DNA of 64,000 bases from Aquilaria yunnanensis (taxonomy: Eukaryota; Streptophyta; Magnoliopsida; Malvales; Thymelaeaceae). Under the pieces are notes generated by a model. It was not told the origin of the DNA. It searched no databases and worked only from the letters and a program-made list of their open reading frames with translations. Below are positions 46,501-59,880 of the stretch, in pieces (position 1 is the stretch's first letter; each line of letters starts with the position of its first letter). Made by a program: the position numbers and the translations under genes. Location: assembly GCA_039654915.1 (NCBI GenBank), contig CM077593.1:83122501-83186500 (forward strand). Direction: 5' to 3'.

Positions 46501-49004
46501 TCAACCTTCAAAACTGAAAACTTCCCAGCCTACCTCCCAGTCTATATTAAACCCCTCTTTTTACCCCTTTAGTGGAAAAGGAGGATAGAAACACAATATT
46601 AAAATATAAATTTCAAAAAAGAACCAAAATTCCAAGAAAAATCTTTTATATGTTCTACACATTCACGAGACAGATCCAACAAATAGATTGGCGTAGATTT
46701 GAATAATATTGTACATAAAGCCACCGAAACTTCATATGCACCAATATCTCTATTTCTACTGTCAACCAAAGAATCTTACGTTATACAAATTTCAGATGCA
46801 TTCATGTTTTTGAAAAATGAAGATATTTGTGGCACTTCTTTTTCCCATTTTCCCTAAACCATATTATGATGATTTATAAAGGTATACCTTTGAACCTATC
46901 ATTCTGCACTATGTATAGGCAAGTTCCTCAAAGGGTATGGAGGGGCAGGACTTAATTGGAATGGAATTACACAAATACAAATTTGTCAGACATGGTGCAT
47001 GGATTTCAAAGACCAAGAACCGCCTTCCTCCTCTTTGTTCTTTTTATCCTTTAGGTATTTCATGTTTTCAATGTTAATTCAATGATATCAACATTGTAAT
47101 GGAACACAGGATCAATGATAGTCTTGGCATTTTGTCCCAGTATTTCCTCAAAAGAAGGTAGCACAAGAAGGGTATCAGGTGTAAGTTTTTACATGAACTT
47201 ATAGCATCAATATGACTTTTAGCACAGGATTGATATTATGAATATGAACTGACTCCAACATAGTTGGGTTAAGCCGTAATATGATGATGATAAACTACAG
47301 TTTAAGCCTGAGACACTGTGATTGAAATCGCTTTATTATCCTTAGGCTATTATTCCAAAATGAAAAGAAAAATCAGAGAGTTGTTGTGCTTCTTGCAATT
47401 ATTTTAACTTGCAAATATTAAGAACTAGAAATAGATGAATATGTGCTTAAGCATTTTTTACCCTTTATATTTCATGAAAGCAAGTTAATTGATGAATTAC
47501 TAAAATCTGTAAGGAAACATTCTCAAATTCTTTTAACTTGCAATAACCTAGCAGCTCTATATAGCAATTAAGAAAAGCATTAAGATCCTACAGGAGTATA
47601 TCAACAAACAATTTGTGCAAGAGAAAAAGCAGAAACATGATAAGAAAACCTTATGTATCTTCGACAGGCTAACCACTTACGGCCAGCATTCTTCTTAACA
47701 AAAAGCATAAGCTTCCAACCGTTTGGCAAAATATGCCCAAAATAGTCAGCATCTACAATCTTCCTCTTCTTCCTCTGACTAACCCAATCCCCTTCTAAGC
47801 TCTTCATAAACTCCAAGAGCTCCCCCTCAGTTCTCATCCCTTCAGTCCTTCTCCTTAACTCTTCTCCAAATGGGTCCTCCATGTTCCCCAATGCAACCAA
47901 ATCCATCTTCCCACCTTCATCATTCACTGCCACCATGTCTCCTTTAACACTATCACACAGCACATGCTTCTTACTCTCTCCTTCATGTTTAATTATTCTC
48001 TGCTGTTTAATCACTCTACTCTCACTATCATTCTTTCTCGGCCGCCCTCTTTTCCTCTTTATTTCACCAGTGGCGCTAAAATCACCAAATTTTTCACTCA
48101 CATCTAACATTCCATCAGGGTTTCTTTGGGCGACAATGACTTCATTCTGACTCACCGAAGTTCCTGTATCATCCTTCTCCAGTGCAACCAAATCCAGCAT
48201 CCCACACTTCCCATTTACTGCCACCATCTCTCCTTCGACATTATCAGGCAGCACCCCGTTCTTCATGTGCCCCTCACTCTTGATTCCACTGTCCTCCCTT
48301 TTAATCACTCTACTTTGGCTCTCATTCTTTCTTGGCCGCCCTCTCTTCCTCTTTACACCGTCAGACTTACCAAGATCACCAGATTTCTCGTTTATATCGA
48401 ACATCCCATCATGGTTTTCGTAGAGCACAATGTTCCTCTGAATCGCCCAATTTTCTCCATTATTCTTCGGCGGCCTCCCACGTTTCCTCTTTTTCTCACT
48501 GTAGTCAACAACGTCAACGCCAACGGTCTGCAACCCAGTTCCCAACTGCAGCGGGGGTACATTATCTTCATATTCAACATGGACGGAGACGAGATTCGCA
48601 GGATCCAAGTAGATATTAGGACAACTTTCGGAGCTGATATTGAAGAGCGCTTTCAACAGAGGAACGACCTCGGCGTTATCTTCTGCGGCTGGCTCAGGAA
48701 CCATCAAGGATGATACGTAGAGGGCTTTAGGAGGGGAAGAGAAATGGAAATTGCTGCGCGGTGGGGCGAGGCGGAGACGAGAGAAAGTCTGTTTTCTGCT
48801 TCCGGCAGATTCGTTGAAGACGGAACGGTCGATTTTGGGGGTGAGGACGTCGGTGTCCAGGGCGGACGTTGAGGGATTCGAGGCGGAGCAGAGGGAAAGG
48901 GAAAGAAGTTCCGGTCCGGAGAGAAGGCGAAGGTCCACCAGAGGTAGCAATTCCATGTGGAGATCGCAGCCGCCGAGGCGATCGTCACCGGTGGCCGACG
49001 CCAT
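43539..49004 (-). CDS. MBD8: Methyl-CpG-binding domain protein 8-like, with AT-hooks and zinc fingers
   Basis: Four exons on the minus strand, 49004-47650, 46432-46291, 46193-44526 and 43889-43539, join in phase to 1171 aa with GT-AG introns. Three AT-hooks (KRKRGRPPK or KRKRGRPRK) lie at about residues 171-180, 217-226 and 316-324. A methyl-CpG-binding domain follows (about 415-480) with YFGHILPNGWKLMLFVKK, RRYIRSPNGQQFVSCKEV and SSYLLSF. Exon 3 holds two C2H2 fingers (CHKC...H and CQFC...H, near residues 530-590). The C-terminus has a CSWC...CPGC cluster. The protein should be a nuclear, AT-rich-DNA and chromatin-binding regulator. MBD8-type domains in plants may not bind methyl-CpG, so the ligand is open. 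Residues 197-279 and 296-378 are an internal duplication. Confidence 0.8.
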
Positions 49005-50374
49005 GAGTTTGGTAGGTAGCAGAGCTGGATGGATTGAGAATGGGAGAACTAACTGAATTCGGAGAGCGGAGAAACCGATTTGGTCTGTCGTCTTCGTTGA
49101 AGTCTTCCAGTTTTTTTTTTCTGCAATTTTCCTCTGTTATATTATTTCAAAAATTTCTTCTAAAACTACGTCGTATAAGGCTGGAAGGCCACAGAATTTC
49201 GGGTTCGTTTGGCTTTGTTTAGCATGTTTGGTTGTACAAATGTGATTATAGTTTGGGTTAGTTTAGGTTTTCAATTAATTTGAAATAGGCGTAGTTCTAA
49301 AAAAAATTTATATGATGTTTTTCAAAAATAGAACTAAACTAGAAACTATGATCGTTTTTTATCTGACCCAACCCAATTCAACCCAACCCAACTCACCCTT
49401 ATCGGGTTAGGTAAACTCATAGTTCTACCCAATCTATGCTCACCACTAAGCTTGTTGCAATTGAACCAAGTCGCTCTAACACACAGGGGGTGTACAGTGC
49501 ACTGGTGCTGGCAATTTTTTGCCATTGGAGGCTTTCCATGGTGGGCCTATATTCACATGGACAGGATAGGAGTGGAAGCGGGTAGAACCTACCCTAAACA
49601 AGCCACGCTCGAGTTCAGCTCGCTTGGAATTGGCTCAGGCTCGAGCTCCAGCTTGAGTTTATCGAACAATTTAAGTTCGAGCTTGATTTTTTTTGTTATT
49701 GAATCCAACCTAACGAGATTCCAACCTAAACTTGAGCCACATTTTAGGTTCAAATCCTTAACGAATCGAGCTAAAACCCGATGTTGTATGTCTCGAACTC
49801 TTATCAAGCCTAATGAGCCTAATATAATATTAATATACTATAATTAATTTAATAAACAAATCATACCTTAAAATCCTAATTCCTAATTCTATCTCTAGTT
49901 CTTTCACAGACTCTCGCCATCTTGCATTCAACTCTTGAAAACTCTCGTCATCTTTGTCTTATAAACCACAATCTTACAGAGAAGATCAGCAAAAGTAAAA
50001 CAGATTATAGCTTAGTTCCTTCACCGAACCCAATTTCTATCAGCCATAGTACCCTCCATCGCCACGGCCATTGCAAGTCATCGTTTGCTATCCCATTCAA
50101 TTGTAGTCTTCAAAGTGACCCTTGCCCATTCAACCACCACCATAGCTCAAGCTCATCTTAGACCTAGTGACACTTACACACCCATGTCAATCAGTCACAG
50201 CTCACCGAAATTGCTAGGTAAAACCTTGCCTTTTATTGATGTTGGAGTCAAAGAGTGCTATCAAGAATGATTTTAGAAGCCTTGCATGTTAGACTGTGCT
50301 TAAATTTCATACTTGTTCTATTAAATTCATGGTGTCTTTGTGTTTGGCAATTTTGTATAAGTCTTGTTAGATTT
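49005..50374. other. Intergenic DNA, including the MBD8-like promoter side
   Basis: I see no gene. 49350-49440 has a CCCAACCCAA-type simple stretch. 49610-49710 is rich in GCTCGAGC-like palindromic words. Confidence 0.4.
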
Positions 50375-51836
50375 TGTTGCGTATATGCAATATGTCTTAA
50401 AACCACACTCTACCAGTAAGTGCATGGATCGTTTTGTAGTATAGGAGAGTGGATGTCGATCCCACGACAATTGTAGAGAGGTTTAAATAATTACCAAACT
50501 TTGCATAATCGATCTCAGCTAAACCAACAACAAAAACAAGAATTAATCTAAAAACCACCCAAATTTATCTAAATCCTAAATTATCTAATTAGCCAATTAA
50601 AATCTAGCACTAACCTACCTCATAAACTTACACTTTTTAAGAGTTTTCTTAACTTAATAAAGTACACTTCCTATGGTTTTTGTAACTTGAATTGGGTTGA
50701 TGGTAAAACAATCCTAAGTCCCGGTTCCCCCTACTTATTGGTATTGTATGTTCCTTGTTTCCTTGTTTTCCCAAGCTAAAGAATTTCCTCTCTACCTTAA
50801 CATAACAAATATTCTCATCTCTAGTATTATCTTGAGAAAAGGCATTATATGTTCCAACTACCAACACCCTAACACTTAAAACAAGTCTCCCTACTATGTC
50901 CCAATGTGTTACCTTCCTTACCTAGGTCCAATTTCCCTCTCACTTCTCTAAGCATAAAAAGAAATCCAAGGTCTTAATTGATTATGACCATCAACCAATC
51001 AAGTAACATTCAAGAACAAGGCAAGGAATAAACAAGCATTGAAGAAAGAAAATATATACTCATTCATGAAATCAACTATCAACACCAATGTCAAGTCACT
51101 ACAACCATAGAAAGTGCTAAATAGATGATTCTTTGATTCAACATAATATCTAACAAATGAAGGAAGAAAAAGAAGAAAGAAAGAACCAAAACCACTTATA
51201 GAATCAATATCTTGATCTCCAAGGTACTCCTAGCTCTTTTTCCAAAGTAGCAAGAATTCCAAGATGGTGATGAACAAAAACCACAAGAACAACCTTAGTC
51301 TCTCTAAAAGGAGGCTACAAAAGATGAAAATAGTGTTCTTCTAAAACCCTGGCTAAAACCTTTCAAAGTGCAAGGCTTGGCCTTATCCTTTTCCATTATC
51401 TTCCTTTCCTCCAATAGCATTGAAAGTAAATGAAGTTTGTGGGTCCTTGAGCTCCAAGATTACTCCTTTGAGAATGTGGGCCCCCATGTTATCTAGATAT
51501 GAAGTATGATCGCACATTCCCTAGTGTAGTTGCATTTTTGCCTTCAACAAAAAAAATGCAATTGTACTTTTATAGTGTGATCGCACTTTATGCTTTAGGG
51601 TGTTTTTGGCTTGCTTGAAGTACAATCTCCTTTTGTGCTCCTTTTGCTCTTTTTTGTGGTCCACTCCTCCAACTTTACTGTGTCATCAAAATTAGCCCCC
51701 AAAGTCTTCTCCTTGCCCTAATCTACCCTCTGATGATGCAACATGACCTACAAAATTAAAAAATGGTAGTTGCAAAATATAGTGAAATAAACACAAATAC
51801 GTGGAAAAATATATAGAAACTCATTTGACTATAACA
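50375..51836 (-). repeat. 3' LTR of the Athila-like element
   Basis: It runs from TGTTGCGTATATGC to ...GACTATAACA, about 1.46 kb, next to a purine-rich tract on the minus strand (AAGTGTGGGTG). Its first 880 bp match 58996-59880. The right end is inferred from the purine tract. Confidence 0.7.
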
Positions 51837-53599
51837 CACCCACACTTATATATTTACTAGTCCGTAGCAAATACAACCTATTCTACAAAGGAAAACAAAC
51901 AAAACACTCAAGGTAACAACTCATGCCCCACCATCAAAGAGAATACAGCCTTGAGAAACTTAACTTGGAAGAAAATTGATAAAAGAATGAAAAGTGAAGT
52001 CCTTGTTAACAAAGGTTGAGGGTTCTATCTAAGTGTTTGCACTCTCTTTTAAAAGTGGAGCTACTAAAATGGCTTTGCGTTATGCTCTTTCCTTATGATT
52101 TTGGCAGGGGATTCATCTTTCCTCCACTAAACTTCCTAAAAAAATTTAGATGTAAACATAGGTCTAATGGTCTTTCCACTTAGTTGTAATGGGGCCGGAT
52201 TTGGTGAATGTGGGAGTCGAATGAAGGCTTTTTAAGATAGAGCTAAGGGAACTAGCAATGCTTGTGCATATCATAATAGGTATTAGAGGCTAACTTACAC
52301 ACCCCAGGCCTTCCATTCACTCAGTAGTTTTCCATAACCGCCACAATCAACATAACCAATCTTCTAATCAAAAGAACGAGCATAAAGAGTAAAAGATTAG
52401 TCTTCGAATTTATTTACAAAAGATAATTTACTTTTAATTCTTTTAAGAAGTTTATTTAATTAGCAAGGCTTTTTTTCACTCTGAGCTCATTTTTGCATTT
52501 TTCATCAAGAAATGGAAACCTAACAATGTCCAAAACCAACTTTAAGTTAACACTAAGCTCAATCAAACATTGTACTTCATAAAACACCAAAACCATCCAC
52601 TTAGTAGTTAAACACTTGTCAACCCAAAACACACACACTTATTCTTTGTCCAACCCCCCCCCCCCCCCACACACACACACACTTTCATTCGAAGCCTCCA
52701 ATGCCCAAAACAAAATATGTATTACTAATTTCAAGGACAATGAAAGATCAAAGTGAATTGGGAATATGTTAAGTAAGTAGGTTCAAACAAAGAAATTAGG
52801 CTTAAAAAGGCTTAATGGGGCTCATTAAAGGATAATTCACAGGGTTGGCCATTTGGTAAGAGGACTTAGCTCTAGATTGCCGCCATATTCCCTGTGCTTA
52901 CACATAAAAGGCAAGGTTATGTAGATCCTTAAGGCTTCCACAACCTAACAAAACTTAGGTCTAAACACAAAGCAAACAACCTCAAGAAAAAATTTCTCAT
53001 GACCTATCATTACTAGGGGCCTAAAGTGTTCATCAAGTAAAAACAATATTCTCTACCTAAGCTAACTAGAAAAAAACTTTAACTTCTTTCAAAAATTTAA
53101 CAACCAATTCAAGTTCACAATGTATACAATCAATGATGGCATTTTATGAGGTAGTTCCCTAAAGTGTAAACAAACATCCTAAATGCAAACTACATGCACC
53201 TATGTACATTCCACTAATGGCATGCAAACCTAAAAACATCAACTAAATGGGTATGAATATGAATATACACAAAAAGACGTAAATCACAAACAATCAACAC
53301 ATCAATGCATAAGAATGAAATTAAAAAGAAAAGTGCACATGAACTAAACTACATGCAAACAAAGGATTCAAGTATGAAAATCAAACTAACACCCCCCACA
53401 CTTAGAAATTCACATTATCCCAATGTGTAAAAGAGAGAAAGAAATGGAATCATACTTGGGGAGGCAAGTGAACAGCCTACCTAATCCTCCATGTATGATG
53501 GAGAGCTGCCGAAATTACCACTAGTGAAAAGGTTGAACTCAGAGCTTGAAGGAAATTGGCCTTGGGGGTAGGAGAAGAATAGAGGAATCAATGACTTTG

Positions 53600-54586
53600 G
53601 CTAAACAAGGGGTAACACCGGGTAAGAAAGGGGAACATAGGCAAATAGGCACCAAGGATAGGTGTGAAGGCTAAAGTATAGAGGAGGGTAAGTGAAAGTC
53701 GGGAACTCCGATTGAAGGTTTGGATGTGCTTGCTTGGCTACCCATCTCGTTGCTTCGTATTGTGTTCTCTCATTTAGAGCTGAATATGCAAAGCCTTCAT
53801 CAACTTGGAGGAATAGGGCTTGCATTCGAGCATCCAAGCCTTTATAGTGCTCCTCCTCTACTATTCGTTTGTAGTCCAAATGTTCTTCCACCTTGGCTAA
53901 GCTTTTGTCATGCTATTGTTGCACCTCCTTCATCTTCTTCATGTTATCCCGGATTTCATTCAACTTTCTAAAAATGGAGTTCAAAATCATTCCAATAGAC
54001 CTCATGCTAATAGTTTCCAGATTGTGTAATTACTCCTCCTCTTTTTGCTCTTCCTCTTGTGTCTTATCTTCTTATGCTTCACCCATTTTCTTTTTTCCCT
54101 TTTCCAAACTTAAAATTGAAATTTTTGGTGTTGGGTTACGCATCTTGAGGGGTTTATCATTGTAGAATATCTTACTTTCACCAATCAAATCCGTAAGCAA
54201 CTTGGGAACACCAAGTTAACACTTGTACTCTTACCTGCCTTGACTATACTTAAAGAGATGATGCTACTAATATTAAGCTTCATATCATTAAGGATCTTGT
54301 ACAGGTGTTGTACCCTTTCAAAATTGAAGTTGGTCATGCAGTTGGAAGCATACAAACTTGTACTCACAAATTGGTACCATGCTTTGGCTTCATTAGTGAA
54401 CTCACCATATGGTAGATAAATGTACTTGCCATTCGCCATTTTCCATGGGACCAGTTTTCCACACAATGTGAAAGCCATCTGCTCCAAAGCTATATCCAAG
54501 GGTACATCCAACTCTGGTTGGTACTCCAAGAGAAACAACTTGTTATGGATTGTTTCTCCAACAAAGCGAATGGTTTCCCCCCTCAC
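53600..54586 (-). pseudogene. Athila-type plant transposon-protein ORF
   Basis: Minus strand 54586-54185 reads PWKMANGKYIYLPYGEFTNE, AKAWYQFVSTSLYASN and IIHNKLFLL-like text, matching the putative plant transposon-protein domain of Athila third ORFs. A second fragment (53891-53601, EEHYKGLDARMQALF, YEATRWVAKQAHP) is its C-terminal continuation after a frameshift region. Its role is unknown. Confidence 0.6.
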
Positions 54587-54979
54587 TCTTATTCATATGG
54601 AATCCTTGTTTTCTTGCAGAGTGTAGTTGAGGTTAGCATAGAACTCATATACAAGTGTCATGAAAGAAATCATATTGTTCATGTACCAATTGTTCCAATC
54701 TCTCTTATGCTACCAACTATTGACAATGTCACTCATTTTGTCCGTATGGTCAAGAGATCATTGATGGTTCACTCTCTTATTCTCGATCTCTTTGAAGTAA
54801 GCCTTTGTTTCAGAGCAAATAAAGCAAACTTTATCTGTCATTTCCTAAGTAGCACCCTTCTTCTTTTTTTTTTGTCCTTCAAGGTATCTTTGGTGGTATT
54901 CTTCTTTTTAGTCATGTTTTCCTACAAAAGAAGATATATAATGCAATTCAAGAAATATTTAAGGCTAGTTTCAATATAA

Positions 54980-56384
54980 GGATGTGATTTCAAGAATTCA
55001 ACAATCCACTAAAGGCATACGAAAGCCAAGGAAACATTTTGTGTAAATGAGAATTCAATGCTTTTTGAACAAGTAAAGATGCATCCAAGAGCATTTATTT
55101 GCATGGAATTAAAGTATACCATTCCTAGATGTAAATCAAGCAAAGAACCAGTAGAGCAATTCAACATACAAAGCTACATTATGATTCAAAACCTCGTATG
55201 AATATGGGCAAAAATTATCACAATGTAAGTGAAATTCTTCCAAATTAAAGCTTAACCTATTCAATTAGAACAACAATGAAGAAATTTCATGCCTAAAACA
55301 AGAGTGAACATAATCCATAGCAAATTCATCATGAAAATTTTGCTCTCCTCCATAGATGGTTTTCTACCTTCAACCAACAATCAATTTTAAGCAAAGTTCA
55401 TTTTAGAAATCAATCACCCATCTTCACAACCATCAAGAATCATCATCCTAACACGCAAGAACACAAGAATTAAGCCATAAATCTGAGTTCTCTTCACCAC
55501 AAGTTCTTCCTATGTAGAGCATGAAATCAAGAAAAATGGACATCAACATGAAAAGAAAAGAATGTAAAATTACTTACTTGTTGAAGATTGATCAAAGAAA
55601 CTTGCAAAGATTTGAACCATATAGTGCACAAGAGGTAAGGGTTAGGGTTTTTTAAAGCAAAAGTAAAAAAGTTCAAAGAGAAGTGAAAGAGAAACTATAG
55701 GTTGTAATTTTGAAAGGCCGAAGTGTGATCGCACTTTTTAAGTGCAATCGCACATCAGTTCCTCTAATAAATTTTTACCTCCTGTAAGTGTGATCACACT
55801 TTATAGAGTGTGGTCGCACATTTTTTATGTTTTTGAAAAAGTACTATCGCACTTTTTGAATGTGATCACACTTTTTTTGTTGTTTTCACCATGTGATTGT
55901 ATTTTTTTAAGTGCAATCTCACTTTTCATATTTTTTTTACTTTTTTATATTTTTCTCCATTTTCTTAATCCATTTTCACTTCTTCTTACCTTTTAAACCC
56001 ATTGTTAATGCCTTACCAATATACGAGTGATAAAAATTAACTTCCTTGATCTTGAAATCTCCTTAATACTAAAGTAATGCACAAATTATGCCTCTTCACT
56101 TAGGAGCTCCACTTTTCACCTACATACAAAATTTGAAAGCCAAGTATGAATAAATACAACTAAAACTAACTAAAACAAATTACTTAATCAAAATTGTTAG
56201 GGTGTCTCCCAAGAAGTGCTTAGTTTATCATCTTAAGCTAAACCAACTCCCTTTTCATCACTAAGGTGGGTGAGGTAGCTCCACTCCATCTCCATTGCAT
56301 AAATTTTTCCAAAGCTTTAAAAGGCCAAGATCCATCCAACAAAATGTGCTTATTTTCATCCTTGAATCCTTATTTTCTTCATCT
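54980..56384 (-). other. Non-coding stretch of the Athila-like element with GTGTGATCGCAC repeats
   Basis: The place where reverse transcriptase and integrase should be has no pol motif. At 55724-55925 variants of GTGTGATCGCAC alternate with their complements and can pair. Similar words occur in the LTR near 51510-51590. Confidence 0.5.
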
Positions 56385-57092
56385 TTATACGCCTTCTTTA
56401 CATTTTTGTCTTGTGTTGCCACTCATTTCTTCTTTTGTAGTATCTTTATTCTTCTCATCATTTGATGGGTGACTTAACTGATCTATTTCTTTCTTCATGA
56501 GACTTGGAGGCCTAAATTCATTGATGTTTATTTTGCTACCATCCATCACAAAAGTAGGACTTTCTTGTTTGACTCTATCATTAACTTTGTAAACTTCCCT
56601 ATTAGGAAGAAGAGCAATGGAAGAAAACATCTTAAACTCTACTTTCTCATCCTCAACATTGAATGTGAGATTGCCTCCTTTTACATCTATAGTTGCTCTG
56701 GTGGTGGCTAAGAATGGTTTTCCAAAGATGAAAAAAACTTTGTCGTCTTCTTCCACATTAAGGATGACAAAGTTCATAGGGAAAACAAACTTACTAACTT
56801 TTACCAAAATATATTCTATTACTCCCCATGGGTATATGATGGACCTATCAGCCATTTGTAATATTACCGTGGAAGGCTTCATTTTCAATCCTAACCTCTT
56901 GACAATTTATAAGGGCATTAAATTCATACTGGCACCAAGGTTACATAACACCTTCTTAAACTCCATTTCTCCAATTATGTAAGGAATAGTGAATTTTCCC
57001 GGATCCTTTCTTGAGATAACATCCTCTATAAGGCATATAGTCTCAAACTCTCTAAATATCCTCTTTCTTGAGATGACATCCTTTAAGAACAT
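56385..57092 (-). pseudogene. Athila-like gypsy protease region, active site altered
   Basis: DPGKFTIPYIIGEMEF, then VLCNLGASMNLMPL (normally D-L-G-A-S, here N-L-G-A-S) and ADRSIIYPWGVIEYILVKV identify an Athila protease. GKPFLATTRATIDVKGGNL follows. The catalytic Asp to Asn change and a stop at about 56907 inactivate it. Confidence 0.78.
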
Positions 57093-57394
57093 GCTCTAAT
57101 TGAGCATTTGAGTAAGAACTTCCAAGAATAGGATGTTGATTTGTATTTTCTTGAAGATTTCAAAGATTTTTCCAAATTTTTCATCATTTTTCTTCTTTTA
57201 AAACCTTTGAGGATAAGGTAACTCTATGAGGATTTGTTGATCTTTTGAAGATAATTGAAGAATTTACTCCATTGGTGATGACTTGATTTTCCACCTCATT
57301 TTTCATCTCTTATTCCTCTTCTTGGTAAGTAGGTTCCTTAAGTACCTCCTTTGATTATGTAACCATCTCTCTCCCACTTTTCAAAAATATGGCA

Positions 57395-58700
57395 TTATAA
57401 TACTCTTTTGGGTTTGACCTTCGTATCACTCGAGAATTTTTCTTTTTCTAAAGTTTTCAAAGAACTTGCTAATTGACCAACTTGATGCTCAAGATTCTTC
57501 AATGATGCACCCATCTTTTGCATGCATGTTTCCATGCTTTCAAACCCAGCCTCATGTTTGTTAAACCTCTTGTTTGTCTCTTGAATAAATGATATCAATA
57601 TATCTTCAAGGGTGGGACCTTCTTTTCTTGATGAGGTTGAGGCATAGAAGAACCTCCAAATCCAAATGAGTTTTGAACACCTCTTGTGTTGGAATATGAA
57701 AAATTCTCATGATTTTTCAAACTCGGATGGTATTGATTTGGAAAGTTTGCCTTGTGCCCATAGTTGTTGCTCCTATAATTAACATATTGAGCACTTTCCA
57801 ACTCCAGTTCTGCCACTTCATAAGGTGTAGGTGTAGATGTAGATGCCTCCAATTACACAATTAATTTTTCCTTATTAGTGGTAAGTTTAGCAACTTGGTT
57901 TAACAATGAAGCTATTTCTACCTACAAAGATGTAAGTGCATCTATTTCTAATAAACCACTCTTTCCTGGAAAGGCTCTTTCATTGTTTCATTTGTAGTTA
58001 TTCACTGACATATCTTTAAGCAAAGTAAATACATTAGTGATAGTCTTTGTCATGAGAGTTCCATTAGCCATCGTATCAACTATGGTTTTTTTTATGGAGA
58101 AAGCCCTTCATAAAACAAATGAATTTTATACCATTGTCAATAACCATGTTGTAGGCACTTCCTTAGCAATTCTTTGAATCTCTCCCAAGCTTTCCAAAAT
58201 GACTCTCTATCATGTTACCTAAATGTAGCAATCTCGGCCCTCAAATACAAGGCAATAGATGAAGGGAGGTACTTAGGCAAAAATTTTCATGTCATCTCAT
58301 TCCAAGTTAGGATGCTTCCCAGTTGCAAAGAATGAAACCAACTCTTAGCCTTGTCCCCCAATGATAATGGGAACCACCAACCTTATAACATCTTAGGTAA
58401 CTCCATTGAGCTTAATTGTGTCATATGTCTCATAGAATGTTGTCAAATGAATGTTAGGATCCTTCACTGGTAACCCTCCAAACTGATTTTGTTGAATCAA
58501 AGTAATGAGTGCCAATTTGAGCTCAAATTTGTTGGCATTTACTGCTGGCCTCGTAATTCCGGAGTAATTATCGATGACCATTGGCCAAAAATGTTCCTCT
58601 GTAGGTGTATTAACATTTGCTACATTGTCATTTCCATTTGGACCATAAGACCTTTCCAAGTGCTCATTGTGTTGGCCACCATTTATGTTAGCATCATTAA
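57395..58700 (-). pseudogene. Athila-like gypsy gag, decayed
   Basis: At 58659-58393 the minus strand reads GITRPAVNANKFELKLALIT and QQNQFGGLPVKDPNIHL, the conserved gag start of Athila. Broken frames follow with LFPLSLGDKAKSWF. NYGHKANFPNQYHPSLKNHE (57852-57595) and a NLEHQVGQLASSL coiled segment (57598-57395) complete it. Many stops. Confidence 0.75.
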
Positions 58701-58995
58701 GACCATTGTTGTTATGCCAAGATTATCCTTAACTTTCTTCATGTTAAGTGATGCAAAACCAACCAGTTATGAACTAGCTTTAAGCTTTCTTAGGTGTCTT
58801 TCAATTTCCAGAACAATAAGTAATAAATTGATACCTTGACAATGGGTCATGCACCAAAGTACCTACAAGAAAAATAGACACAAGGCACAATCCCACAAGT
58901 GAATAAAAGGAATGCAAATCTAGGCTAAAATCAATTGTCTAGCAACATTATTCTTTAAAACAATCAAACAATCCCCGACAACAATGTCAAACCCT

Positions 58996-59880
58996 TGTTG
59001 CGTGTATGCAATATGTTTTAACCACACTCTACTCATAAGTGTACAAATCATTTTGTAGTATGGGAGAATGATTATCACTCCCACAAGGATTGTAGAGAGG
59101 TTTGAACAATTACCAAACTTTACACAATCAATCTTCGTTAAACCAATAATAAAAACAATAATTAATCTAAGAATTACCCAAATTTACCTAAATTCTAAAT
59201 TATGTAATTAACCAATTAAAATCTAGCACTAACCTAACTTACAAACTCACACTTTTTAAGAGTTTTCTTAATTTAACTAAACACAGTTCTTATAGTTTTC
59301 GTAACTTGAATTAGGTTGATGGTGAAACAATCCTAAGTTCTAGTTCCCTTGCTTGTTGGTATTGTATGTTCTTTGTTTCCTTGCTTTTCCAAGCTAAGAA
59401 ATTCCCTCTTTACCTTAACATAGCAAGGATTCTCATCTCTAGTACTATCTTAAGAAGAGGCATTATAGGTTCCATCTACTAACACCCTAACACTTGAAAC
59501 AAGTCTCCCAACTATGTCCCAATGTGTTACCTTCATTACCTAGGTTCAATTTTTCTCTCACTTTTCTAAGCATAAGGGGAAATCCAAGGCCTTAATTGAT
59601 TATAGCTATCAAGAAACATTCAAGAACAAGGCAATGAATAAACAAGCATTGGAGAAAGAAACTAGATACCCATTCATGAAATCAACAACCAACACCAATA
59701 TCAAGTCACCACAACCATAAAAAGTTCTAAATATACTACTCTATACTTTTGGGAAAAGAAACACCATTTTTTATTTAACGTAATATCTAACAAATCAAGG
59801 AAGAAAAAGAGGAAGGAAACAACTAAAACCCATTATAGAATCAATATCTTGATAACCAAGGCACTTATAGCTCTTCTTCC
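58996..59880 (-). repeat. Truncated 5' LTR of the Athila-like element
   Basis: It matches 50375-51260 with many substitutions, then similarity ends near 59880 at a short AAGGCACTTATAG duplication. The neighbouring primer site lies below 58996. Confidence 0.75.

Larger units (their letters stand above)
50375..59880 (-). mobile_element. Athila-like Ty3/gypsy element, decayed and lacking RT/integrase
   Basis: Related LTRs start TGTTGCGT at 50375 and at 58996. Next to the second, the minus strand reads TTGACATTGTTGTCGGGGATT, a degraded tRNA-Asp type primer site as in Athila. Minus-strand gag and protease (58700-56400) and an Athila-style plant transposon-protein ORF (54586-53600) follow. I find no reverse transcriptase, RNase H or integrase between them. 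The 5' LTR is truncated near 59880, about 0.6 kb short of the 3' LTR. Confidence 0.78.

Noticed and set aside
48126..48713. 195-codon plus-strand frame opposite the MBD8-like exon 1
   Set aside because: It is the antisense of a well-supported coding exon.
52656..52682. C-homopolymer and CA microsatellite
   Set aside because: Simple sequence, no further meaning seen.
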